A stretch of DNA of 18,553 bases from CAYGTS01 sp964352905 (lineage in GTDB: Bacteria > Pseudomonadota > Gammaproteobacteria > JAHCLG01), in contig CAYGTS010000037.1 of assembly GCA_964352905.1 (NCBI GenBank), forward strand, positions 1 to 18,553, read 5' to 3'. A model generated the notes under the pieces. It was not told where the DNA came from, did not search any database, and saw nothing but the letters and a program-made list of their open reading frames with translations. This document shows, in pieces, positions 1-5,666 of this stretch (position 1 is its first letter; every line of letters starts with the position of its first letter). A program made the position numbers and the translations under genes.

Positions 1-1
1 A

Positions 2-780
2 TGTGAGATTGCCCAAATATGGCTGTTCCTCGCTACACCGGGAATTGCTGATGATTTAAGGAAAGAAGCAGGATTTACCTGGTTCTATCTAGCAGCTATC
101 AATGTTGGCGGTACACTTGGACCTGTAGTTTATGGCGTTGTCATTTATTCATTTGGTTGGAATTCTGGTTTCCTGTGTAGCGCTATTGGTATATTAGTTG
201 GAACTCTTTGGTTTATATTAAATGGTAATTCATTAGTAGTGCATGAAAATCATCGTAGTCTTTCTAGCTATTTTGAAAAATTCATTTTTTTCTTTATGGT
301 TATATTTGCAAGCTTTATTTTGAGTATTCCTTTTTATCTTCCTAGCATGATCAATCCCATTATTATTATGGTTTTTTTGATCGGTATCTTTTATCTGGTA
401 TTTGCCATCCTTAAATATAAAGGAAAAGGTAACTGCTCACTCCGTAGCGGGGAACGTCCATCTTTGTGCTAAAAACGGCGAAAATCTTTTATCGAAATGC
501 TCATTTATAATGCATAAACTGCGCTTTCTCAAAAATATTTTCGCCATTTTTATCGCCAAATCTGAACGTTCTTGGTAAACAACAAGCTAAAGGGCGAGCA
601 GTTACAGGAAAAGAAAGAAAACAATTGTTTGCTCTTTTACTGCTCAGTTTTTTCGGTATGTTTTATTTTGCAGTTGGATTACAAATAGGCACAACAATCA
701 CATTGTTTATTCAACATCAGATACAACAAGGTAATATTACCTTAAAACTCCCAGCAAGCACATTCAATATGCTTTACCCC
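2..780 (+). pseudogene. POT/PTR2-family proton-dependent oligopeptide transporter, C-terminal part, interrupted
   Basis: An open frame runs in from the left edge (codons starting at base 2) and encodes membrane protein sequence of the POT/PTR2 type: a cytoplasmic DDLRKEAGFTWFYL segment followed by a helix with NVGGTLGP, then more hydrophobic helices. These carriers import di- and tripeptides with protons across the inner membrane. The frame closes at 470-472 inside an inserted repeat (433-573) and resumes one frame over at about 577 with AKGRAVTGKERKQ and another membrane helix. Taking out one GGTAA copy plus the insert joins the two halves in frame, so the insertion broke a formerly continuous gene. 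The gene then stops at base 779, where an ISAs1-type end begins. The true start lies outside the window. Family assignment is by residue pattern only. Confidence 0.72.
428..578. repeat. 141-bp palindromic MITE-like element with 5-bp GGTAA target duplication (copy A)
   Basis: The insert spans 433-573 and is flanked by GGTAA at 428-432 and 574-578. Its two arms are imperfect inverted repeats of about 50 bp that include GGCGAAAAT (477-485 region) and ATTTTCGCC (537-545 region), so it can fold back on itself. A shorter copy with the same right half lies at about 16611-16724. Removing the insert and one GGTAA restores the transporter reading frame. There is no coding capacity, so it must have been moved by an enzyme encoded elsewhere. 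The extreme left end does not pair with the extreme right end, so the outer boundaries rest on the target duplication and frame restoration. Confidence 0.75.
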
Positions 781-1065
781 AGGGCTGTCCCATTAAAAAA
801 GCTGCAAAATTTTCAATAAGGGTTTAATCTTCTTGTTTTATAAAACAAGGAGTTAGAAGTGAGCACAAGTAAAAAGCCAGCCTTCCTTTATCATTTTGAT
901 GAACTAGAAGATCCTAGAGTTGATTGAAAGAAGCCCTATCCATTGCCAGAAATCCTGTTGATAGTGCTTTGTGGCAGTATTTGCGGTGCGCAAAGTTGGC
1001 GAGATTTTGTAACTTTTGGTGAAGAAAAATTGGATTATCTGCGTTGATTTTTAGGGACCAGTTAA
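780..1065 (+). mobile_element. ISAs1-family element, left-end remnant
   Basis: The remnant starts with the terminal sequence CAGGGCTGTCCCATTAAAA directly abutting the broken transporter gene. The same terminal sequence occurs at 13111, at the end of another element whose transposase has an ISAs1-type C-terminus; this supports reading it as an IS end. It continues through a transposase start region and is lost after about 1065; no right end is visible nearby. A perfect palindrome CTTGTTTTATAAAACAAG (832-849) overlaps the ribosome-binding site of the transposase (aaggag, 846-852 region), as is common for IS elements that limit their own translation. Confidence 0.7.
859..1065 (+). pseudogene. 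ISAs1-family transposase, N-terminal fragment with stops
   Basis: Reading from GTG at 859 gives an ISAs1 (H-repeat-associated) N-terminus: FDELEDPRVD, then KKPYPLPEILLIVLCG and a SWRDFVTFGEEKLDYLR segment, matching the family pattern of a DPR motif followed by a Pro-Leu-Ala/Pro-Glu-Ile hydrophobic stretch. Stops occur in frame at 925-927 (TGA), 1045-1047 (TGA) and 1063-1065. The rest of the roughly 370-residue protein, including the catalytic DDE core, is absent. It cannot be functional. Identity as ISAs1 is supported by both protein motif and terminal repeat. Confidence 0.72.
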
Positions 1066-1501
1066 ATGCGCATGAGTTACTTTTAAGCTTAACATTATAG
1101 TTCTCCAAATTTTTATCTTACTGTAATAAAATAAAATATTTTAATATTAATGAACTGTCTCAATTTGAGAAGTGCATGAATTAGACATTACAAATGGAGT
1201 AATTGCAATACTTGACTACTTACTTCAATACTTAGCTACACTTCATGCGAGACAGCGAGATTTGGCAGTTAAGCCCGATAACCTCGCTTATCAGTCTTTA
1301 AAATTTGCCTGCCTCTGCTAGTTTGAAAAGCATAGCCTGAGCTATTTTTTAATTCATTGATAGGCTGTATAGTTGGTGCGGCGCTTACTTTACAAATCGT
1401 GAACCGGCATTTTGTTTATGCCATTGCATGTCACAATTAGATCAGCCAGAAATAGCAGCAAGCAATTTTTATTCCCGTGGTTCAGTGGTTAAAATTGTAT
1501 C
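1066..1501. other. Gene-free stretch between IS remnant and oxygenase operon
   Basis: No convincing gene is seen in these 436 bases. Short open stretches exist on both strands but lack a ribosome-binding site and recognisable motifs. A small hairpin, ATAGC (1332-1336) with GCTAT (1341-1345), is followed by a T run on the plus strand and preceded by an A-rich flank; read from the minus strand it lies about 160 bases beyond the last gene of the oxygenase operon and could act as a weak terminator. Probably degraded IS and flanking DNA. Confidence 0.4.
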
Positions 1502-2281
1502 CTATTTTATGGCAATAAAATATGCCATAGAAAGACGAGATATTTTTGCATCATTTTTATTTAAACAGACAACCCTATGTGTTGCTGATTTTATAATGCC
1601 ACTTGAAATAAGATTTAGAGTATCTCCAGCATTAATTATGATATCACCAAAGTTATAATTAACAGTTTCCCATGATAAATGATTATTTAAAAATTGTAAC
1701 CCAGGAACTGTTGCTGACGGTAATAATGTTAATAGATCAATGTCCTCATGCTCTCTGTTCCTGACTAAATTTTCATATATAATATCATCTTGATCTTTTT
1801 CAAAAATTGGAGGGGAATGGATAATTCTCAGGCTTTCATCATATTGATTTATTGAGAAAATGGATTTGCTTGCATGTTGAGGTAAAGAAGATGTAATTGA
1901 CTCTAATAAAGACATAGCTAAATTTGATAGTTGATTGAAAAGCTCTAATGTTTTATTTTCAAGTAAAACATTGTCTAATAATTTTGTGTCTTTTTTAAAA
2001 TAAAAGGATTCTTTAGGGATTCCTATTTTTTTAAAATTTCCATCTTCTGACCAATAATTGTAATACCCTATTGGTTTTTTTTGTCCACTTTTCAAATATA
2101 CATCTGGATTTTTTTTTGAATTGAAAAAATCTCTCCACAGAAAATAGACATCCTCTATTAATCGAGGATTAATATAAATTTCTTTAATTATTGAAAATCC
2201 ACTTGATATGAGATCATTGTATACCAACCGGAAATCAAGAGGTGATGTATGATCTTTCAAATCAATCTCGTTACAATTCAT
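1502..2281 (-). CDS. Isopenicillin N synthase-like 2-oxoglutarate/Fe(II) dioxygenase (last gene of peptide-modification operon)
   Basis: This is a 259-residue soluble member of the 2OG-Fe(II) oxygenase superfamily. Seen: a family-typical LRIIHSPP segment (151-158), REHEDIDLLTLL holding the facial-triad ligands H178 and D180, the distal ligand H235 in ATHRV, and the R249-L-S251 pair that binds the co-substrate carboxylate. Such enzymes hydroxylate, desaturate or cyclise amino acid and peptide substrates. The N-terminal third is helical and shares the P-(V/I)-G-Y-(F/Y) motif with the upstream paralogue. It begins 33 bases after that gene with an AAGG-type ribosome-binding site, so it is probably co-transcribed. 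The substrate is unknown; the neighbouring 52-aa peptide modified by the ATP-grasp protein is an inference. Strongly AT-rich, unlike the housekeeping genes. Confidence 0.85.
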   Translation of the reverse strand: MNCNEIDLKDHTSPLDFRLVYNDLISSGFSIIKEIYINPRLIEDVYFLWRDFFNSKKNPDVYLKSGQKKPIGYYNYWSEDGNFKKIGIPKESFYFKKDTKLLDNVLLENKTLELFNQLSNLAMSLLESITSSLPQHASKSIFSINQYDESLRIIHSPPIFEKDQDDIIYENLVRNREHEDIDLLTLLPSATVPGLQFLNNHLSWETVNYNFGDIIINAGDTLNLISSGIIKSATHRVVCLNKNDAKISRLSMAYFIAIK

Positions 2282-2314
2282 TTTTAAGCAACCTTCTTTA
2301 TTTTGCTTTTACCT

Positions 2315-2956
2315 TTAGCTAATAAAAAATGAAACAGAAATTCTATAGGGCTCATCATTGAGGCTGTTAATTACTCTGTGCTCTAAAGCTGGCACATAAT
2401 TAGAAAACTTTTCCCCAAAGATTAGTAATAATTCATTTTTTTTGTAATTTAAATCATTCCAACCCCCGTCGTGCTTATATTGAAGTCCATTATAGCTAGC
2501 TCGTGGTAACAATGTAAAGTAACTTTTATCAACATGACTTGGATTCAATATTTTTATTTTATTTTCATTATTGTTTTTATAAAAAATAATTCTCATTAAA
2601 TAAAAAAAGCTTACGGAGTTTTGAATATGTTCACTTAACTGATCTTTAATTAAAAAATTTGAAAAATTCTCTAACATTGTAAACATGTAATCTGTCATAT
2701 TTCTAAGCTTGCTCGGGCATAAGATTGAATTCGGGAAATAATAAAAATCTTCATGTTTTGTTATAATGTTATTTTTTATAAGCCCAAAATATCCTACGGG
2801 GATAGTGAGATCGCCTTTATAAAATTCTTTTTCCTCAGATAAGAAAAACTTTAACCATAAAGCATAAAAATCTTCTAGAAGTGAAAAATCTAAATTCAAA
2901 CTATCATCATTAAAAATTAAAAAGCCTTTATAGAAATTATTTTTTTGACAAAGCAT
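2315..2956 (-). CDS. Second, shorter 2-oxoglutarate/Fe(II) dioxygenase-like protein
   Basis: This 213-residue protein is a shortened paralogue of the gene that follows it. The iron ligands are present as H141-V-D143 (in SHVDKSYFTLLP) and H193 (in ALEHRV), and the co-substrate motif as R205-I-S207 near the C-terminus (RISVSFF). The family usually has 250-350 residues, so this is close to the minimal double-stranded beta-helix plus a reduced helical N-terminus. The ATG (2954-2956) lies inside the end of the upstream ATP-grasp gene, a 20-base overlap with GGATG about nine bases ahead, which suggests translational coupling. Because all metal and 2OG residues are kept, it is predicted to be catalytically active despite its size. 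Substrate unknown. Confidence 0.8.
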   Translation of the reverse strand: MLCQKNNFYKGFLIFNDDSLNLDFSLLEDFYALWLKFFLSEEKEFYKGDLTIPVGYFGLIKNNIITKHEDFYYFPNSILCPSKLRNMTDYMFTMLENFSNFLIKDQLSEHIQNSVSFFYLMRIIFYKNNNENKIKILNPSHVDKSYFTLLPRASYNGLQYKHDGGWNDLNYKKNELLLIFGEKFSNYVPALEHRVINSLNDEPYRISVSFFIS

Positions 2957-3797
2957 TTATCAATTCATCCCATACTATCACTTTATCTTTTCCTAAAACA
3001 TTAAAATTTGGATAAGGGGAGACATGGTATAAATAGTATTCTCCGTTTTTAGTTTTAATAAATAATATTTCTGCCACTTTAAGATTAAGATAGTTAACTA
3101 ATGAAAAGCATTTATTCTCTATATTCTTTTCCATATTATAAATATACTCATTATCAGAATATTTTATTTTACTAATAATTGTATTATTTACGATATAGCA
3201 TACAATTTGAGCGCCATGTTGAATTTTAATTGCCATAATAGGCTTTTGACTATCTTTGAGTGTTTTATAATTTGTATAATCATAAGTTGTCGTTTTAAAA
3301 ATAAAATCTTCTTCATTTAAATGCTTGAATTCTTTTTCTCTGTTAGAAATCAAAAAATATTTTGGTACAGAAAAGCCATATTTTTTGCATATTTTATATA
3401 TATTTAACAAAGATAACGATGTCCCAACAAATTGCCTGTGACTAATTGGATTTAGACAATTTTTGTGTGTAGAAAGTTGATATAATAGATATGCATTCCA
3501 TTCTGACCTTGCGTATTCAATATCTTCTTGTTTAAAATCTAGAAAATAATCTCTTTCCGGGTAATATGTTGTATTATATATACCAATGATATCATTTAAG
3601 TTGATTATTTTTTTTGGTAAAGCTCCTGCATGAATAGACCAATTTGTTTGATAATAACCATCATTTAGTTCAGATTGAATTTCTGTATTCTTTATTAAGT
3701 CATCTAATGATACATCAATAAAATTTACATTTTTATTTTTTATGTGTTTAATAAAGGACATAGAGTCCATGTCGTTTTGATGTATCACCATAAACAT
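2937..3797 (-). CDS. Divergent ATP-grasp protein lacking metal-binding residues
   Basis: The protein follows the RimK/graspetide-ligase layout: an N-terminal domain with IIGIYNTTYYP, a central NPISHRQFVGTSLSLLNIYK...GFSVPKYFL stretch, a FKTT segment carrying the usual lysine, and a C-terminal strand pair. Aligned by eye to the preceding paralogue, the magnesium ligands are gone: the Asp of GIDF is Leu, and the E-x-N of LEANTSP is H-x-S in YHVSPYPNF. It may be a pseudoenzyme that binds or presents the substrate, or may use unusual chemistry. The ATG at 3795-3797 is chosen because GGAG sits nine bases upstream; a GTG at 3812 would overlap the preceding gene by 11 bases and has no such site. Start after this choice is 4 bases from the upstream stop. 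Confidence 0.75.
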   Translation of the reverse strand: MFMVIHQNDMDSMSFIKHIKNKNVNFIDVSLDDLIKNTEIQSELNDGYYQTNWSIHAGALPKKIINLNDIIGIYNTTYYPERDYFLDFKQEDIEYARSEWNAYLLYQLSTHKNCLNPISHRQFVGTSLSLLNIYKICKKYGFSVPKYFLISNREKEFKHLNEEDFIFKTTTYDYTNYKTLKDSQKPIMAIKIQHGAQIVCYIVNNTIISKIKYSDNEYIYNMEKNIENKCFSLVNYLNLKVAEILFIKTKNGEYYLYHVSPYPNFNVLGKDKVIVWDELINALSKK

Positions 3798-3801
3798 AGA
3801 G

Positions 3802-4659
3802 TCATTCTCCACTGTATAAAGCTTTTGCTAGTGACTTTGATATTTCTTTTTCCTTCATATATTCTTCAAAATGAGTGAAGGCAGGGGAAGTATTTGCTTC
3901 TAAAAAATAATATTCATTACTTCTATTCACCATAAAATCGATACCCGAAAATCTTAAATCTAAATTTTTCATAAGCTCTTTACACATTGCATTAATTTTT
4001 TCGGGTAAGAAAATAGGAGTATATTTATTAGGACTTTCAGTATACCTATAGTCAACATCTTTAGCGTCTATTCTTAATGAAAAAATGCTATCATCAATTA
4101 TATGAACTCTTAGGTTATAACCAAAAATTTTTTCTTGGAAAAGAACTGGGCACGTTACTTCTCTGTTAGTATCGTTTGTTGTAACATCTGTTACAATTGA
4201 TCTGATGCCACCGACTGATTTATAGATAGTTGGTATATTAAAAGAATGGCATTTTGTATTTGCCAAAATGGTTGAGTTTGGTATATTAAAACCAACTTCG
4301 CGTGCTTTAAAAAGTTGATATGGCTTAGAATTATTAGAACTAGCAGCCGAGGGAGAATTAATAATATTAGTAAGAGTTTGATCTAGCAAAAAATTAAGTA
4401 CTTCTAATTGCTGGTAATATATATCATTATCTTCAGAGTTTGGGCTGATACTAACTATCCTATTATAAATTCCAGATATAGATGAATAGTTAATTTTTTC
4501 TTCATAAAATATTAAATGGTTTTCTTCAAAGAATATATATTCCCCTAAGAAATTTAAATCGATAAAAAGAAATTTATATCCCTCCTTTCTGAGAAAGGAT
4601 GAAAAAGCTGTAATTACTCTATCATTAGGTACACCTAATATAAGAATCCTTTTATTCAT
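3802..4659 (-). CDS. RimK/graspetide-type ATP-grasp ligase
   Basis: This 285-residue cytosolic enzyme has the ATP-grasp fold that joins a carboxylate to an amine or hydroxyl through an acyl phosphate. Visible features: N-terminal Rossmann-like strand (KRILILGVPND), GIYNRIVS at 63-70, NSPSAASSNNSKPYQLFKA at 101-119, the nucleotide-binding lysine K147, the hinge FQEKIFGYNLRVHII (174-188), and the metal ligands D241 (GIDF), E254 and N256 (LEANTSPAF). All catalytic positions look intact. The start ATG overlaps the stop of the 52-aa peptide gene (ATGA), with AGGA seven bases ahead, so the two are translationally coupled. In graspetide (microviridin-like) systems an ATP-grasp enzyme next to a short precursor makes lactone or amide crosslinks; that role here is inferred, not shown. 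Confidence 0.88.
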   Translation of the reverse strand: MNKRILILGVPNDRVITAFSSFLRKEGYKFLFIDLNFLGEYIFFEENHLIFYEEKINYSSISGIYNRIVSISPNSEDNDIYYQQLEVLNFLLDQTLTNIINSPSAASSNNSKPYQLFKAREVGFNIPNSTILANTKCHSFNIPTIYKSVGGIRSIVTDVTTNDTNREVTCPVLFQEKIFGYNLRVHIIDDSIFSLRIDAKDVDYRYTESPNKYTPIFLPEKINAMCKELMKNLDLRFSGIDFMVNRSNEYYFLEANTSPAFTHFEEYMKEKEISKSLAKALYSGE

Positions 4660-4814
4660 GCTAAATCCTGCCGAGGTTGAATATTAACGTAAATATTCAA
4701 ATCTGGGCGTAATTCAGGTGTAATAAAGGATTCTCGTTCTTTTTTCTGAGAGTTTTTAATAGCGTTATTTACAATTAATTTTTCAGAGAGACTATTTTCT
4801 AATTTTTCGTCCAT
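4656..4814 (-). CDS. 52-aa peptide, candidate modified precursor
   Basis: A small gene begins with ATG at 4812-4814, preceded by AAGGA at a good distance (six bases), and ends TGA at 4656-4658, overlapping the ATG of the ATP-grasp gene. The peptide has two parts: a charged, probably helical first half (MDEKLENSLSEKLIVNNAI, then NSQKKERE), and a C-terminal half, SFITPELRPDLN then IYVNIQPRQDLA, rich in Pro, Asn, Asp and Arg with the motif R-x-D-L twice (36-39 and 48-51). That leader-plus-core shape, tight coupling to a ligase and lack of any known domain fit a RiPP precursor. I do not recognise the family, and it lacks the classical microviridin leader motif PFFARFL. It could instead be a small partner protein of the ligase. 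Confidence 0.68.
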   Translation of the reverse strand: MDEKLENSLSEKLIVNNAIKNSQKKERESFITPELRPDLNIYVNIQPRQDLA

Positions 4815-4827
4815 GTTATTTCCTTAT

Positions 4828-4998
4828 CTAGAAAATGTTCCAATTTTTTAGAGCATAATCCAATATAGTTGATAAATTATCAGCCTTAGTAAATAGCAAA
4901 TTGGTGTAAGTAAATTGATTGATTTTTCGTTTAAGCAGAGCCCAAGCTAAAGTTGATAACCCTGTTACTTGAATATTACCGACGCTTTCGCGTATTCT
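4828..4998 (-). other. Open reading tail without a start, ahead of the 52-aa gene
   Basis: A frame stays open for 57 codons and ends TAG at 4828-4830, 13 bases before the 52-aa peptide gene. It reads ESVGNIQVTGLSTLAWALL..., then NQFTYTNLLFTKADNLSTIL and a final ALKNWNIF, which looks like real, helical protein rather than random sequence. There is no ATG, GTG or TTG with a ribosome-binding site. It overlaps the end of the 67-aa gene by about 30 bases in the -1 frame, so it may be the C-terminus of a longer protein now split by an indel. No family recognised. Confidence 0.3.
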
Positions 4999-5168
4999 TT
5001 AGTATTAGAAAATTCATTTTCGCTTAGCATGAATTTCTTATCGAAAAAAGAATCTGTCATTAGTTTTCTATCGGTAATCCTATCGCAAAAAAATGCCGTT
5101 CTGTCACTGTCTTTGGCGTCTTTGCCACATTCTTTGCCATCTTTTCTATCTTTTGAACATCCTTTCAT
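4965..5168 (-). CDS. 67-aa Lys/Asp-rich small protein with cysteines, unknown function
   Basis: The start ATG (5166-5168) has a strong ribosome-binding site, AGGAGA, with seven bases between, which is the best in this island and decides both strand and start. A TTG 24 bases further up is in frame but would place the site inside the gene. The protein opens with a basic/acidic repeat, MKGCSKDRKDGKECGKDAKD, built from tandem variants of a K-D/E unit in the DNA, with cysteines at 4, 14 and 28, and then turns into a less biased FFDKKFMLSENEF segment. No signal peptide or membrane helix is visible. It lies on the same strand upstream of the 52-aa/ATP-grasp genes, so it may be part of that operon. 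I do not recognise the family; it may be the N-terminal part of a frameshifted protein. Confidence 0.5.
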   Translation of the reverse strand: MKGCSKDRKDGKECGKDAKDSDRTAFFCDRITDRKLMTDSFFDKKFMLSENEFSNTKEYAKASVIFK

Positions 5169-5192
5169 AAACTTTCTCCTATTATCTAACAA

Positions 5193-5401
5193 CCGAACTC
5201 ACGTAAGCTTATCAGAGTCCATGTTGCTTTACCAGAAGCATAACATGTTTTTTTAATAGACCCTCCTGCCGTGCCGCTGAATAGCTTGTGTAAGCGCTTC
5301 ACGAACCACATGCTAAAAAAGTCAATCAAATTATTTAATCTTTAAAAATTAGGCTTTAGTTGTTGACAGCGATAGAATCAATTTTTAAACAGGCTAAAAA
5401 A
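5193..5401. other. Short degraded stretch with possible IS traces
   Basis: No intact gene is visible. On the minus strand a short frame reads VVREALTQAIQRHGRRVY (about 5305-5250), which resembles the segment ahead of the second catalytic Asp in IS3-family integrase cores, but it is too short to be sure. TTGACA at 5362-5367 is followed by TAGAAT after only four bases, so it is not a usable copy of the promoter seen at the rRNA operon. Confidence 0.25.
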
Positions 5402-5476
5402 ATGGAAAAGACTACATTTGAAAGACCAAAAAAAGAATTAAATGTAGGAACAATTGACCACATTGACCATGGTCCC
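5402..5476 (+). pseudogene. tuf: EF-Tu (tuf) N-terminal fragment
   Basis: From ATG 5402 the frame reads MEKTTFERPKKELNVGTIDHIDHG, which matches the elongation factor Tu N-terminus (consensus FER-K-x-x-x-NVGTIGHVDHGKTT) at about 13 of 19 positions. After the HG the similarity stops abruptly: the P-loop Lys-Thr-Thr is replaced by PYQFF and unrelated residues, and the P-loop Gly is Asp. Only about 25 of some 395 residues remain, so it cannot bind GTP. It lies just outside the left end of the IS21 element (5510). The frame stays open to 5587 but runs into the IS. Probably the stub of a duplicated or recombined tuf copy; an intact tuf must exist elsewhere. Confidence 0.7.
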
Positions 5477-5509
5477 TATCAGTTTTTCATTCCAGCGATA
5501 CCTCATCCT

Positions 5510-5561
5510 TGTGAATCACCACCTAAAAGGATCCACTTTATAACCACTTCAAAGGGATCCA
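5510..5561 (+). repeat. IS21-family left terminal inverted repeat
   Basis: Exact reverse complement of 8074-8125 over 52 bases. The repeat includes two GGATCCA-type boxes separated by TTATAACCACTTC, which may be transposase-binding sites. Confidence 0.88.
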
Positions 5562-5666
5562 CCTGCAGGCACTTATTTTGTACTTAATTAATCAGGTCAG
5601 TGACTGAACTGCATTGAAATAATTCAGCTAGACTGCTGCTTTTTATATGAATAAGAAGAGGTAGTC

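Noticed and set aside
30..51. Sequence similar to the GGGAATT small repeat
   Set aside because: It lies within the transporter coding frame (ATPGIADD), so the similarity is explained by coding sequence and is weak.
1428..1658. Plus-strand open frame overlapping the end of the last oxygenase gene
   Set aside because: Two thirds of it is antisense to a gene with clear catalytic motifs, and no ribosome-binding site or family pattern is seen.
4656..5168. Reading the small genes as classical microviridin precursors
   Set aside because: Neither has the PFFARFL leader motif nor a TxKxPSD-type core; a looser graspetide or other RiPP class is possible but not shown.
4969..5256. Plus-strand 95-codon open frame opposite the 67-aa gene
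   Set aside because: It starts at TTG without a ribosome-binding site and is Ser/Leu-rich low complexity, as expected for the reverse of a K/D-rich repeat; the minus strand has AGGAGA before an ATG.
5362..5377. TTGACA and TAGAAT close together before the tuf fragment
   Set aside because: The spacing is four bases, so it cannot function as a sigma-70 promoter; probably chance.
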